Positions 10,091-19,399 are shown, numbered from the stretch's first letter. The stretch is DNA of 64,000 bases from Sphingomonas melonis (GCF_013409985.1 NZ_JACCBY010000001.1:1116001-1180000), one strand, 5' to 3'. Notes: generated by a model not told the origin, from the sequence alone. Translations and numbers: made by a program.

Positions 10091-10633
10091 ATGAAGCTCA
10101 ACGAACTCCGCGACAACCAGGGTGCCCGCAAGTCCAAGATCCGCGTCGGACGCGGCATCGGTTCGGGCAAGGGTAAGACCGCCGGCCGCGGCCAGAAGGG
10201 TCAGAAGAGCCGCGAGGGCGTCAGCATCGCCGGCTTCGAAGGCGGCCAGATGCCGCTCCACATGCGTCTGCCGAAGCGCGGCTTCAACAACATTTTCGCC
10301 AAGGATTATGCCGAGGTGAACACCGGCGCGATCCAGAAGGCGATCGATTCGGGCAAGCTGTCCGCCGAAGGCACGATCGACCAGGCGGCGCTGAAGGCGG
10401 CCGGCCTCGTCCGTGGCGGCAAGGACGGCGTCCGTCTGCTCGCCAAGGGTGAGCTGACCACCAAGCTCGCCTTCCACGTCGCCGGTGCATCGGCGGGTGC
10501 GCGCGCGCAGGTCGAGAAGACCGGCGGTTCGCTCGACATCCCGACGATCGTCCCGGCCGCCGAGAAGGCCGCCGCCAAGAAGGGCGTGCAGTACAAGGCG
10601 CGCCAGGAGAAGAAGGCGTCGTTCAAGGCGTAA
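10091..10633 (+). CDS. rplO: 50S ribosomal protein L15
   Basis: This 180-residue protein begins [35 protein letters not shown], the L15 N-terminus, with [15 protein letters not shown] and a C-terminal domain ending in a Lys/Ala-rich tail. L15 is a late 50S assembly protein. An in-frame GTG at 10082 would add three residues; the ATG fits the family. It follows a strong terminator, so it may be transcribed partly from its own promoter. Confidence 0.97.
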   Translation: MKLNELRDNQGARKSKIRVGRGIGSGKGKTAGRGQKGQKSREGVSIAGFEGGQMPLHMRLPKRGFNNIFAKDYAEVNTGAIQKAIDSGKLSAEGTIDQAALKAAGLVRGGKDGVRLLAKGELTTKLAFHVAGASAGARAQVEKTGGSLDIPTIVPAAEKAAAKKGVQYKARQEKKASFKA

Positions 10634-10639
10634 CATCAT

Positions 10640-10665
10640 GTGTCCCCGCGGCCTCGCGGGGACAC
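10640..10665 (+). other. Strong hairpin between rplO and secY
   Basis: GTGTCCCCGCG (10640-10650) pairs perfectly with CGCGGGGACAC (10655-10665) around the loop GCCT. No T-run follows. It starts a few bases after the rplO stop, so a role in 3'-end protection or processing is plausible. Confidence 0.6.
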
Positions 10666-10709
10666 AAAGCGCCGGACCGATTAGACAAGGCGCACCCAGC
10701 GCCTATATG

Positions 10710-10750
10710 AGCGGCGGGGCGGGTCAAAACGCATCCCGCCGCTTTTGTTT
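10710..10750 (+). terminator. Terminator-like structure upstream of secY
   Basis: AGCGGCGGG (10710-10718) pairs with CCCGCCGCT (10735-10743) around a 16-nt loop, followed by TTTTGTTT. It ends 18 nt before the secY start. It could be an attenuator that lowers secY and adk relative to the ribosomal genes. Confidence 0.55.
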
Positions 10751-10767
10751 CCAGGACACCGACACGC

Positions 10768-12132
10768 ATGGCATCCGCAGCCGACCAGATGGCGCAAAGC
10801 ATCAGCCTCGCCAAATTCGCGCAGGCGACCGACCTCAAGAAAAGGTTGTGGTTCACGATCGGCGCGCTGATCGTCTTCCGGCTGCTGAGCTATGTGCCGC
10901 TGCCGGGCATCGACCCGACGGCCCTCGGCCTGCTGAGCCAGCGCACCACGGGCGGCGTGCTCGATTTCTTCAACACCTTCTCGGGCGGTTCGCTCAGCCG
11001 CATGTCGCTGATCGCGCTCGGCGTGATGCCCTATATCACCGCCTCGATCGTCGTGCAGCTGTCGACCTCGCTGTCGCCGCAGCTCGCCGCGATCAAGAAG
11101 GAAGGCGAGTCGGGACGCAAGAAGCTCAACCAATACACCCGCTACGGCACCGTCGCGCTGACCGCGATCCAGGGCTATTTCATCGCCGTCGGGCTCGAGG
11201 CGCTCAGTGCGAGCAACGGCCTCGCCGCGGTGATCGAACCGGGCATGACCTTCCGCATCGCCGCGGTCATCTCGCTGATCGGCGGTACGATGTTCCTGAT
11301 GTGGCTGGGTGAGCAGATCACCAGCCGCGGTATCGGCAACGGCGTCAGCCTCATCATCATGGCCGGCATCGTCGCGCATCTGCCGACGACGCTCGTCAAC
11401 CTGCTCGAAGGCGGCCGGTCGGGCTCGATCGACGCGGTGCGGCTGATCGGCATCATCATCGCGGTCGTCGCGCTGATCCTGTTCATCTGCTTCATGGAGC
11501 GCGCGCAGCGCCGCATCCTGATCCAATATCCCAAGCGCCAGACGCAGCGCGGCATGCAGGCCGACCGCAGCCACCTGCCGCTCAAGATCAACACCGCGGG
11601 CGTGATCCCGCCGATCTTCGCCTCGTCGCTGCTGCTGATGCCGCTGACGATCAGCCAGTTCGCGGGCCAGCGTGTCGCCGGCCAGTCGAAATGGGGTGAT
11701 TTCATCATCACGCTCAACCAGTATCTGGCGCACGGCCAGCCGGTGTACATGGCGCTCTACGCCGCCGGCATCATCTTCTTCTCGTTCTTCTACACCGCCG
11801 TCGTCTTCAACCCGGAGGAGACCGCGGACAACCTCAAGCGCTATGGCGGGTTCATCCCCGGCATCCGCCCCGGCAAGAACACCGAGACCTATTTCGATTA
11901 CGTGCTAACCCGCATCACCGTGATCGGCGCGGCCTATCTGACGATCATCTGTCTGTTGCCCGAATATCTGGTGTCGGCGCTGTCGATCCCCTTCTATCTC
12001 GGCGGCACCAGCCTGCTGATCGTCGTCAACGTGACGATGGACACGGTGACGCAGATCCAGAGCCATCTGCTCGCCCATCAATATGGCGACCTCATCAAGA
12101 AGGCGAAGCTGAAGGGCGGGCGTCTCCGCTAA
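10768..12132 (+). CDS. secY: Preprotein translocase subunit SecY
   Basis: This 454-residue protein has about ten membrane segments. SecY forms the protein-conducting channel of the inner membrane with SecE and SecG. Typical stretches are FRLLSYVPLPGIDP (start of the plug region), SLSRMSLIALGVMPYITASIVVQLS, GNGVSLIIMAGIVA and GFIPGIRPGKNTETYFDYVLTR (cytosolic loop that contacts the ribosome). It is in the normal spc position before adk, with a 42-nt gap. Confidence 0.98.
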   Translation: MASAADQMAQSISLAKFAQATDLKKRLWFTIGALIVFRLLSYVPLPGIDPTALGLLSQRTTGGVLDFFNTFSGGSLSRMSLIALGVMPYITASIVVQLSTSLSPQLAAIKKEGESGRKKLNQYTRYGTVALTAIQGYFIAVGLEALSASNGLAAVIEPGMTFRIAAVISLIGGTMFLMWLGEQITSRGIGNGVSLIIMAGIVAHLPTTLVNLLEGGRSGSIDAVRLIGIIIAVVALILFICFMERAQRRILIQYPKRQTQRGMQADRSHLPLKINTAGVIPPIFASSLLLMPLTISQFAGQRVAGQSKWGDFIITLNQYLAHGQPVYMALYAAGIIFFSFFYTAVVFNPEETADNLKRYGGFIPGIRPGKNTETYFDYVLTRITVIGAAYLTIICLLPEYLVSALSIPFYLGGTSLLIVVNVTMDTVTQIQSHLLAHQYGDLIKKAKLKGGRLR

Positions 12133-12174
12133 GCCCTTCGGCCGACGACAACGAGCCAAACAGGGAGAGCTCGC

Positions 12175-12819
12175 GTGAACATCATCCTTCTCGGGCCGCC
12201 AGGGGCGGGCAAGGGCACCCAGGCGCAGCGGCTGATGGCCACGCGCGGGATGCAGCAGCTGTCGACCGGCGACATGCTGCGCGCCGCGGTCAAGGCGGGC
12301 ACGCCCGTCGGCCTGCAGGCGAAGGCGGTGATGGAGGCGGGTGAACTCGTCTCGGACGCCATCGTCTCGGCGCTGATCGGCGAGCGGCTCGACCAGGGCG
12401 TCGGTGGCGGCGCGATCTTCGACGGCTATCCCCGCACCGCGGCGCAGGCCGTGGCGCTCGACGGATTGCTCGAGGCGCGCGGGCTGACGCTCGACCATGT
12501 CATCGAGCTCGAAGTGGACGAGGCGGCGCTGATCGAGCGCGTCGAGGGCCGCTATACCTGCGCCAAATGCGGCGCGGGCTATCACGACCGGTTCAAGCTG
12601 CCCAAGGTCGCCGGCGTCTGCGACGTCTGCGGGTCGACCGAGTTCAAGCGCCGCCCCGACGACAATGCCGAGACCGTGCAGACGCGCATGGCCGAATATC
12701 GCGCCAAGACCGCACCGATCCTGCCGATCTACGAGGCGCGCGGCTTGGTCGAGCGCGTCAACGGCATGGCCGACATCGACCATGTCTCGCAGGCGATCGC
12801 GGCGATCCTCGACGGGTGA
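12175..12819 (+). CDS. adk: Adenylate kinase (zinc-type lid)
   Basis: This 214-residue enzyme converts AMP and ATP to two ADP. The P-loop GPPGAGKGT is at residues 7-15, AMP-binding DGYPRT at about 83-88, and the lid has four cysteines (129, 132, 149, 152) as two CxxC pairs, predicting a structural zinc. The GTG start at 12175 is preceded by AGGGAGAG. It is the last gene of the spc block; a repeat element follows. Confidence 0.97.
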   Translation: MNIILLGPPGAGKGTQAQRLMATRGMQQLSTGDMLRAAVKAGTPVGLQAKAVMEAGELVSDAIVSALIGERLDQGVGGGAIFDGYPRTAAQAVALDGLLEARGLTLDHVIELEVDEAALIERVEGRYTCAKCGAGYHDRFKLPKVAGVCDVCGSTEFKRRPDDNAETVQTRMAEYRAKTAPILPIYEARGLVERVNGMADIDHVSQAIAAILDG

Positions 12820-12866
12820 GGGGGCGTTCGGGCGAAGCGCGCTTCTCCCGCAAACACCACCCTGTC

Positions 12867-12968
12867 GTCATCCCGGCGAAAGCCGGGACCCATGGTCACG
12901 TGCGGCTGACGGCAACGCGCACCCCGATGGTCATCGCAACCATGGGTCCCGGCCTTCGCCGGGATGAC
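12867..12968. repeat. Palindromic intergenic repeat, related subtype
   Basis: Two arms of about 30 nt (starting GTCATCCCGGCGAAAGCCGG, ending CCGGCCTTCGCCGGGATGAC) are near-perfect reverse complements separated by about 43 nt. It has the layout of the 105-nt family at 15801, 33144, 57626, 59252 and 61231, but the arm sequence differs. The rest of the adk-to-regulator gap (12820-13201) has no gene. Confidence 0.8.
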
Positions 12969-13138
12969 GAAGGTTGGGGCCAGCCTGTCCTGGCATAACC
13001 CGTTACAACCATGACGCTTTTGTCATCTGACGGTCACCGCTCCGCTACCCTGTTGCGCCTAGACGATAGCCCACGGTCGCAACGACGGTCGGCAGGTTAG
13101 ACGAGATCGGTGCCCGTCACTCCCGGGGGTGCCGTAGG

Positions 13139-13172
13139 GGCCGGCGGAAGGGATGCTTTCCGCCGGCCTTTC
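13139..13172 (+). terminator. Terminator-like hairpin upstream of the response regulator
   Basis: GGCCGGCGGAA (13139-13149) pairs perfectly with TTCCGCCGGCC (13158-13168), followed by TTTCC. It may end the adk transcript, attenuate the two-component operon, or end a small RNA encoded in 12970-13170. Confidence 0.5.
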
Positions 13173-13201
13173 CTGTAGTGAGGAAGCGTGAGCAAGACAC
13201 C

Positions 13202-13897
13202 GTGAGCCGCAAGATCCTGATCGTCGAGGATGACAGCTCGACCGCCGCCTATCTCGCCAAGGGCCTGTCCGAGGCCGGCTATTCCGTCGAATCGGCCCGC
13301 GACGGCCGCGACGGCCTGTTCCTCGCCAGCGAGGGCATCTTCGACCTCATCATCGCCGACCGCATGCTGCCGGGGCTGGACGGCCTCTCGATGGTCAGCG
13401 CGATCCGTGCCGCGGGCATCGCCACGCCGGTGCTCGTCCTTTCCGCGCTGGCGGCGGTCGACGATCGCGTCGACGGGCTCAAGGCCGGCGCCGACGATTA
13501 TCTGTGCAAGCCCTTCTCGTTCGCCGAACTGTCGGCGCGGATCGAGGCGCTCGTGCGCCGCTCCGACCGGGTCGCGACCGAGCCCACCAAGACCAAGCTT
13601 GCGGTCGGCGATCTCGAGATCGACCTGCTCGCCCGCCACGTCACCCGTGCAGGCCGCAACATCCCGCTCGGCGCGCGCGAGTTCAACCTGCTCGAATTCC
13701 TCGCCCGCCATGCCGGACAGGTCGTCACGCGGACGATGATGCTCGAAAAGATCTGGAACTATCATTTCGATCCGGGCTCCAACGTCGTCGACGTCCATAT
13801 CGGCCGCCTGCGCCGCAAGCTCGAGGACGGCTTCGCCTCGCCGATCCTCCACACCGTCCGGGGCGCGGGTTACCGACTTGCGGCCGATCCCGTCTGA
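13202..13897 (+). CDS. OmpR-family response regulator
   Basis: The 231-residue protein has a receiver domain (residues 1-120) with the acidic pair D10-D11, phospho-acceptor D53 in ADRMLPG, and the conserved Lys in CKPFSF. A winged-helix DNA-binding domain follows (about 135-230; LGAREFNLLEFLARHAGQVV, VDVHIGRLRRKL, TVRGAGYRL). GTG 13202 gives the family-like start SRKILIVEDD; an in-frame GTG at 13178 would add eight residues. The partner kinase follows after 40 nt. The regulated genes are unknown. Its place between adk and rpsM is unusual. Confidence 0.93.
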   Translation: MSRKILIVEDDSSTAAYLAKGLSEAGYSVESARDGRDGLFLASEGIFDLIIADRMLPGLDGLSMVSAIRAAGIATPVLVLSALAAVDDRVDGLKAGADDYLCKPFSFAELSARIEALVRRSDRVATEPTKTKLAVGDLEIDLLARHVTRAGRNIPLGAREFNLLEFLARHAGQVVTRTMMLEKIWNYHFDPGSNVVDVHIGRLRRKLEDGFASPILHTVRGAGYRLAADPV

Positions 13898-13937
13898 TCC
13901 AGGTTCGCGTTTCGGGAGTCGTTGGGTAGGACGGGCC

Positions 13938-15278
13938 ATGCGCCTGTCCGTCACCGCCCGTATTGCCCTGCTGTCGATCGCGCTGGCGCTGATCTCCAAC
14001 CTCGTGCTGGTCGGCTTCGTCTGGAAGCAGACCGACGCCGCGGTGGTCGGCACCGTCCGGCGCGAGACGATCGAGCAATCCGACGCGATGCGCGCCATCT
14101 ATCGCGCCGACGGCCTGCCCGCGGTGATCGAGGCGATCGAACATGCCCGCGTCGCCGGCGACACCGCGCTGCTGCTCGCGGTGCTCGACCGGAACGGCAA
14201 CCGCGTCGCCGGCTATGCCCCCGCGCAGGTCAGGATCCCGCTCGTCTCCAGCCAGTTCCGCATCGCCGATTTCGACACCAGCGAGGCGACCAACGACATC
14301 GGCTATACGCTGCGGCCGATCGGCGACCACTGGCTGCTGACCGGCCGCCGGCTCGATCTGGTCGAGGCGGAGCGCAACGCGATCGAGGGCGCGCTCGCGG
14401 TCGCGGTGCTGCTGTCGCTGGTGCTCGGCATCGGCGCGGGGCTGGTGCTGGCGCGCTACGTCGGCTTGCGCCTCAACCGCATCGCCGCGGTCATCGAGGC
14501 GGCGGGGGAGGGCGACCTGTCGCGGCGCGTGCCCGTCGCCCCGGCGCGGCGCGACGCCTTCGACCGACTCGGCCAGCAGCTCAACCTGATGCTCGGCAAG
14601 CTCGAACGGCTGATGGTCGAATTGCGCGTCGTCACCGACAGCATGGCGCACGACCTGCGCTCGCCGCTCACCCGGCTGCGCACCAAGACCGAACAGGCGG
14701 TGCTGATCGCCGATCCCGCCGCGCGCGAGGCGGCGCTCGGCGGGCTGCTCGTCGAGACCGATCTCGTCATGCGCATGCTGACGATGGTCATCGAGATCAG
14801 CCGCTCCGAATCGGTCTCGCGCGAACGCTTCATCCTCGTCGAGCCGGCCGAACTGGTCGAGGAGATCGCCGAACTCTACGAGCCCGTCGCCGAGGAGGCC
14901 GGGCTCGACTTCACCGTGGCGATCGACGCGTCGGCGCCGGCGATGCTGCTCCATCGCGAATTGCTGAGCCAGGCGATCACCAATCTGATCGACAATGCGC
15001 TGAAGCATGCGGCAAGCGGCGGGGTGCTGACGCTGCGCCTTGTCGCGCAGCCGCGCGAGATCGCCATCCAGGTCGAGGATCGCGGCAGCGGCATTGCCGA
15101 AGCCGACCGCGCGCAGGCGCTCAAGCGCTTCGGCCGGCTCGATGCCGCGCGCACCACGCCCGGCGCGGGCCTCGGCATGGCGCTGATCGAGGCGGTCGCC
15201 CGCCTGCACAATGGCCGGTTCGAACTCGCCGACAACGTGCCCGGCCTTGTCGCGCGGATCGTGCTGCCGGTCCATTGA
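13938..15278 (+). CDS. Membrane sensor histidine kinase
   Basis: The 446-residue protein has a membrane segment at about 8-28, a periplasmic sensor of about 120 residues, a second membrane segment at about 150-172, and a HAMP linker (AAVIEAAGEGDLSRRVPV). The phosphorylated His is H238 in SMAHDLRSPLTRLR. The ATPase domain has the N box (N353 in NLIDNALKH), DRGSGI and GAGLGMALIEAV. ATG 13938 begins the signal-anchor; the frame is open 60 nt further upstream. It should phosphorylate the regulator encoded just before it. The signal is unknown. Confidence 0.93.
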   Translation: MRLSVTARIALLSIALALISNLVLVGFVWKQTDAAVVGTVRRETIEQSDAMRAIYRADGLPAVIEAIEHARVAGDTALLLAVLDRNGNRVAGYAPAQVRIPLVSSQFRIADFDTSEATNDIGYTLRPIGDHWLLTGRRLDLVEAERNAIEGALAVAVLLSLVLGIGAGLVLARYVGLRLNRIAAVIEAAGEGDLSRRVPVAPARRDAFDRLGQQLNLMLGKLERLMVELRVVTDSMAHDLRSPLTRLRTKTEQAVLIADPAAREAALGGLLVETDLVMRMLTMVIEISRSESVSRERFILVEPAELVEEIAELYEPVAEEAGLDFTVAIDASAPAMLLHRELLSQAITNLIDNALKHAASGGVLTLRLVAQPREIAIQVEDRGSGIAEADRAQALKRFGRLDAARTTPGAGLGMALIEAVARLHNGRFELADNVPGLVARIVLPVH

Positions 15279-15476
15279 GCCGGCATTGCGCCCGGCGTCG
15301 CCGCTGGCCATCCGCGGGACGCCGGACGCTCGTCGTATTTCCTGCCCGGCCGGCGGTTAACCCCTTGTCAGGCCGCGGCCGATAAGGTGACGGAACAGGC
15401 GCAGCCGGGGGGCTGCGTTCAACGGGCGGCGTGTCGCCGCGGGGGCTTTGCGCCGGAAACGGCAAGAAGGAGCATT

Positions 15477-15677
15477 ATGCTGGGGGCGATCGTCTTTACC
15501 TATGGGATGCTGATGAGCTTCGTGTTGCAGGGCGCGACCCGCAACGCCAAGCTGGCGCGGCCCAATCCGCCGATGCTGCAATATATCGGCTATCTTCTCT
15601 GCGGCCTGTCCGCCGGCCTGTCGATCATGCTGCTGATCATGGCGTTCACCGCGAAAGCGCCCTTCCCGCTGATGTGA
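15477..15677 (+). CDS. Small two-helix membrane protein of unknown function
   Basis: A 66-residue frame starts ATG 15477 with a strong ribosome binding site (AAGAAGGAG at 15464-15472). Two hydrophobic segments are predicted (about residues 2-18 and 39-60), joined by a basic loop TRNAKLARPNPPM. No family was recognised. It follows the two-component genes by 198 nt on the same strand, so co-transcription is possible but not shown. Confidence 0.7.
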   Translation: MLGAIVFTYGMLMSFVLQGATRNAKLARPNPPMLQYIGYLLCGLSAGLSIMLLIMAFTAKAPFPLM

Positions 15678-15800
15678 CGCGCTCCTCTGGAAGGGGGTGC
15701 GGCCGAGGGCAGGGAGTCTCGTTACCGACCCCCGGTCCCCGTCCGGGGCGCTCGCATAGAGCGGCAACAATGAGGTTCGAATCGCCTCCTCATCAGATTC

Positions 15801-15905
15801 GTCACCCCGGACTTGTTCCGGGGTCCACCGGGCAGCAGGAGGACGGCATCCTCTCCAGCCGTTCTCCTCGCCGCGGAGTGGACCCCGGAACAAGTCCGGG
15901 GTGAC
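15801..15905. repeat. 105-nt palindromic intergenic repeat, copy 1
   Basis: Arms 15801-15828 and 15878-15905 are 28-nt perfect reverse complements (outer part GTCACCCCGGACTTGTTCCG). The 49-nt centre includes CTCCTCGCCGCGG. It is the most perfect copy of the family. Confidence 0.9.
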
Positions 15906-16214
15906 GGCGCGGGTTTGGAAAGAGCAGGTCCAACAGAACGGCCTATGCCACAGCCCCGTCGCTCCCCGCGCAAGCGCCTCACCCCACCGCCCACCAACCC
16001 CCGGCTTACCGCCGGGGAACCAGTCGCTTGACACGGCGTTTGCGCGCGCCTACCTGCACTCCTCTCCGAAATACCGGCTTCCGGCGACGCTCGTTTGCGC
16101 TCGTCGCGCTTTGCGTAGATGCAAGGTCGTGGAAAATGGTGTTGGGTCGGAGGATGCGACGAGATGGGGGGCGTGCGGCCATGCCGTTCCCCGTGGAGCT
16201 AGGAGAAACATTTC
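15906..16214 (+). other. Spacer before rpsM, probably holding the alpha-operon promoter
   Basis: No convincing gene lies between the repeat and rpsM. The ribosome binding site for rpsM is at about 16199-16206 (CTAGGAGA). Because the two-component genes interrupt the ribosomal cluster, the alpha operon needs its own promoter here, but I cannot place -35 and -10 boxes with confidence. Confidence 0.4.
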
Positions 16215-16583
16215 ATGGCACGTATCGCGGGTGTCAATATCCCGACCAACAAGCGCGTGGTGATCGCGCTGACCTACATCCATGGCATTGGCCTGACCAA
16301 GTCCAAGGAAATCATCGCCAAGCTGAACATCGCTCCCGAGCGTCGCGTTCAGGACCTGACCGATCAGGAAGTGCTGCAGATCCGTGAGACGATCGACGCC
16401 GACCACACGGTCGAGGGCGATCTGCGTCGCGAAACCGCGATGAACATCAAGCGTCTGATGGATCTCGCCTGCTATCGTGGCCTGCGCCACCGTAAGGGCC
16501 TCCCGGTCCGCGGCCAGCGCACGCACACCAACGCCCGCACCCGCAAGGGCAAGGCGAAGCCGATCGCAGGCAAGAAGAAGTAA
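16215..16583 (+). CDS. rpsM: 30S ribosomal protein S13
   Basis: This 122-residue protein begins [26 protein letters not shown] and has [27 protein letters not shown], the S13 signature. S13 contacts the P-site tRNA and the 50S. The basic tail ends KKK just before the stop. A hairpin includes the stop codon. Confidence 0.98.
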   Translation: MARIAGVNIPTNKRVVIALTYIHGIGLTKSKEIIAKLNIAPERRVQDLTDQEVLQIRETIDADHTVEGDLRRETAMNIKRLMDLACYRGLRHRKGLPVRGQRTHTNARTRKGKAKPIAGKKK

Positions 16584-16603
16584 TTCGTCCGGGGGACGAA
16601 TTA
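16581..16603 (+). other. Hairpin containing the rpsM stop codon
   Basis: TAATTCGTCC (16581-16590) pairs perfectly with GGACGAATTA (16594-16603) around GGG. The first three bases of the stem are the rpsM stop codon. No T-run follows. A second short pairing, GGAGAC with GTCTCC, lies downstream. Confidence 0.6.
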
Positions 16604-16677
16604 CTCCGTCGGAGACAGGTTCGAGGCCGATCGCCTCCCCGTCTCCGCACCACGACTAGGGTCAGGATTTTCAGTCA

Positions 16678-17067
16678 ATGGCACGTGAACCGCAGCGTAT
16701 TCGCCGTCGCGAACGCAAGAACATCACCGCCGGCGTCGCGCATGTGAACGCCAGCTTCAACAACACCATGATCACCATCACCGACGCGCAGGGCAACGCC
16801 ATCTCGTGGTCGTCGGCCGGTGCGATGGGCTTCAAGGGCAGCCGCAAGTCGACCCCGTACGCCGCTCAGGTGGCCGCGGAAGACGCCGGCAAGAAGGCCG
16901 CCGAGCACGGCGTGCGTACCCTCGAAGTCGAGGTCAAGGGTCCGGGTTCGGGCCGCGAATCGGCGCTGCGCGCGCTGCAGGCGGTCGGGTTCCAGATCAC
17001 TTCGATCCGCGACGTCACCTCGATCCCGCACAACGGTGTGCGTCCGTCGAAGCGTCGCCGCGTCTGA
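16678..17067 (+). CDS. rpsK: 30S ribosomal protein S11
   Basis: This 129-residue protein has [41 protein letters not shown] and the C-terminal [20 protein letters not shown], all diagnostic of S11. S11 forms the 30S platform near the Shine-Dalgarno pairing site. It lies between rpsM and rpoA as usual. Confidence 0.98.
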   Translation: MAREPQRIRRRERKNITAGVAHVNASFNNTMITITDAQGNAISWSSAGAMGFKGSRKSTPYAAQVAAEDAGKKAAEHGVRTLEVEVKGPGSGRESALRALQAVGFQITSIRDVTSIPHNGVRPSKRRRV

Positions 17068-17150
17068 TCTTCCACGCGCCGGCTGACGAGTCGGCGCGTT
17101 TTTCTCCCGGCTGGAGCTGCCCCCGTTCCGGCCCAAATTAGGGGACACCT

Positions 17151-18218
17151 GTGTCTGTCAATGCAAAGAACTGGCAGGAACTGAAGAAGCCCAACGGCCT
17201 TGAGAAAAAGGGCGGCGACGGCAAGCGGAAGGCGACCTTCGTGGCCGAGCCGCTGGAGCGTGGCTTTGGCCTGACGCTTGGCAACGCGCTGCGCCGCGTG
17301 TTGCTCTCCTCGCTGCAGGGCGCGGCCGTGACCTCGATCAAGATCGAGAACGTGCTGCACGAATTCTCCAGCCTGGCGGGCGTCCGCGAGGACGTCACCG
17401 ACATCGTTCTGAACGTCAAGCAGATCGCCATCCGCATGCAGGGCGAGGGGCCCAAGCGCCTCCAGCTCTCCGCGACCGGTCCCGGTGAAGTCAAGGCCGG
17501 CGACATCGCCGTGTCCGGCGACATCGAGGTGATGAACCCCGAGCTGGTGCTGTGCCATCTCGACGAAGGTGCGACGCTCAACATGGAGCTGACCGCCGAC
17601 ATCGGTAAGGGCTATGTCCCCGCGACCGCCAACCGTCCGGCCGATGCGCCGATCGGCCTGATCCCGGTCGACGCGCTCTATTCGCCGGTACGTCAGGTTT
17701 CGTACAAGGTCGACCCGACCCGCGTCGGTCAGGACCTCGATTACGACAAGCTGACGCTGACGATCGAGACCGACGGCACCGTGACGCCCGAGGATGCGGT
17801 GGCCTATGCCGGCCGTATCCTGCAGGACCAGCTGGCGCTGTTCGTCCACTTCGACGATTCGGCGATCACCCGTTCGTCCGCGCCGATCGGCCAGGCGGCC
17901 GCTCCTGCGGCTGGCGGCGACGCGGCCGGCGATACGCAGCAGATCAATCGTTACCTCCTCAAGAAGGTCGACGAGCTCGAACTGTCGGTGCGTTCGGCCA
18001 ACTGCCTCAAGAACGACAACATCATCTATATCGGTGACCTCGTCGGCAAGACCGAGGCCGAGATGCTCCGGACCCCGAACTTCGGCCGCAAGTCGTTGAA
18101 CGAGATCAAGGAAGTCCTCTCGTCCATGGGCCTGCGCCTCGGCATGGAAATCCCGGGCTGGCCGCCCGAGAACATCGAAGAGATGGCGAAGAAGCTCGAG
18201 CAGGAAATCATGGGCTAA
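17151..18218 (+). CDS. rpoA: RNA polymerase alpha subunit
   Basis: This 355-residue protein starts at GTG 17151. The N-terminal dimerisation domain shows [30 protein letters not shown] flexible Ala/Gly linker (about residues 245-265, [14 protein letters not shown]) leads to the C-terminal domain with [25 protein letters not shown] and [14 protein letters not shown], which binds UP elements and activators. It sits in the conserved alpha-operon position. Two hairpins follow before rplQ. Confidence 0.98.
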   Translation: MSVNAKNWQELKKPNGLEKKGGDGKRKATFVAEPLERGFGLTLGNALRRVLLSSLQGAAVTSIKIENVLHEFSSLAGVREDVTDIVLNVKQIAIRMQGEGPKRLQLSATGPGEVKAGDIAVSGDIEVMNPELVLCHLDEGATLNMELTADIGKGYVPATANRPADAPIGLIPVDALYSPVRQVSYKVDPTRVGQDLDYDKLTLTIETDGTVTPEDAVAYAGRILQDQLALFVHFDDSAITRSSAPIGQAAAPAAGGDAAGDTQQINRYLLKKVDELELSVRSANCLKNDNIIYIGDLVGKTEAEMLRTPNFGRKSLNEIKEVLSSMGLRLGMEIPGWPPENIEEMAKKLEQEIMG

Positions 18219-18224
18219 GCCGCA

Positions 18225-18335
18225 CCGGGATAGCCTGCTATCCCGGAGACGGCGACAGCCCGGCCGACGGGCGGGGAAGCGACGCAGTCGCGACACCGTC
18301 CCGTTCGACGTGACCGGTGCGGCTCCGCCGCACCG
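18225..18335 (+). other. Two hairpins between rpoA and rplQ
   Basis: CCGGGATAG-CCTG-CTATCCCGG (18225-18246) and CGGTGCGGC-TCC-GCCGCACCG (18315-18335) are both perfect stems. Neither has a T-run. The whole rpoA-rplQ spacer is 254 nt and holds no gene. The rplQ ribosome binding site GAAGGAAG is at about 18460-18467. Confidence 0.55.
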
Positions 18336-18472
18336 CCACCCGGCCGCCCAAGGACACGTATCTCTGCGTGACCTTTGCGACTTTACAGGGCCCGAATGGC
18401 GGTGGCCCGTTACGAACCGCCTGGTCTGGGGATCTCCGTAAGACGGCCCCTTAACGAACGAAGGAAGTTACC

Positions 18473-18895
18473 ATGCGTCATCGCGTCGGCGGCCGTAAGC
18501 TGCAGCGTACCTCGGCCCATCGTATTGCGCTGTTCCGCAACATGTCGGCCGCGCTCATCAAGCATGAGCAGATCACCACCACCGTCGCCAAGGCGAAGGA
18601 ACTGCGTCCCTACGTCGAGAAGCTGATCACGCTGGCCAAGAAGGGCGGCCTGTCGAACCGTCGTCTCGCCCATGCGCGCCTGCTCGACGATGCGCAGCTC
18701 GTGAAGCTGTTCGACGTCCTCGCCGAGCGCTACGCGAACCGCAACGGCGGCTACACCCGCATCATCAAGGCCGGCATCCGCGCGTCGGACGCCTCGCCGA
18801 TGGCGATCATCGAGTTCGTCGACCGCGACGTCTCGGCCAAGGGCCAGGATTCGGGTCCGGTCCAGTCGGACGAGGATTTCGACGAAGCCGCCTGA
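18473..18895 (+). CDS. rplQ: 50S ribosomal protein L17
   Basis: This 140-residue protein has [24 protein letters not shown] and the L17 motif [27 protein letters not shown]17 lies near the exit tunnel. The C-terminal tail ([20 protein letters not shown]) is acidic. It ends the ribosomal cluster and is followed by a clear terminator. Confidence 0.98.
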   Translation: MRHRVGGRKLQRTSAHRIALFRNMSAALIKHEQITTTVAKAKELRPYVEKLITLAKKGGLSNRRLAHARLLDDAQLVKLFDVLAERYANRNGGYTRIIKAGIRASDASPMAIIEFVDRDVSAKGQDSGPVQSDEDFDEAA

Positions 18896-18917
18896 TCGGC
18901 CTCGCCACCAACGGATC

Positions 18918-18950
18918 AAGGGGCGTACCGGCAACGGTGCGCCCCTTTTT
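18918..18950 (+). terminator. Intrinsic terminator after rplQ
   Basis: AAGGGGCGTACCG (18918-18930) pairs with CGGTGCGCCCCTT (18935-18947, one G-T pair) around GCAA and runs into five T (18946-18950). It closes the alpha operon. Confidence 0.9.
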
Positions 18951-19024
18951 CGTAGGTTCAGAATACTGTCAGCATCGGACGTGTATACCGGGCTCTGCAA
19001 TATGGCTCCGAAGAGGAGGCGATC

Positions 19025-19399
19025 ATGCGCGGCGTCTGGATCATCGCGATATTGGCTCTGGCCGCACCGGCAACGGCGCGGGAGCGGCATCCGCAGCATA
19101 CCGCCATCTCGACCCCGACCTCGGAAGCACTGGAGTCGGAGCGTCGTCGCGCGCGGCTCAATCCTGTGGGCGGAGCCTTGCTGGCTGGCGCAGCCGGAGC
19201 GATGGCATTGGGCTGGCGACCCGCTCCGTCGCGTCCGAAACGTGAGGAGACGCTGTTTATCCGCCCCGGCGCATATGAAGATGTACGCCGGACGGACGAC
19301 AGCGCGGTCCCGCTGACCCCGCATAGGCCTTCCCCTCCGGCGACGGCCTATCAACCGGCCCCGCCGGTTCCGCTCGAAGTCAAGCTGCCCGCCCGCTGA
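19025..19399 (+). CDS. Small secreted Pro-rich protein of unknown function
   Basis: This 124-residue protein starts after AGAGGAGGCGATC, a strong ribosome binding site. A signal peptide is likely (RGVWIIAILALAAPATA, cleavage near residue 19). A small hydrophobic stretch (GGALLAGAAGAMALGW, about 49-64) is followed by a Pro-rich tail. No family was recognised. It lies between the rplQ terminator and guaA; co-transcription with guaA (63-nt gap) is possible. Confidence 0.65.
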   Translation: MRGVWIIAILALAAPATARERHPQHTAISTPTSEALESERRRARLNPVGGALLAGAAGAMALGWRPAPSRPKREETLFIRPGAYEDVRRTDDSAVPLTPHRPSPPATAYQPAPPVPLEVKLPAR

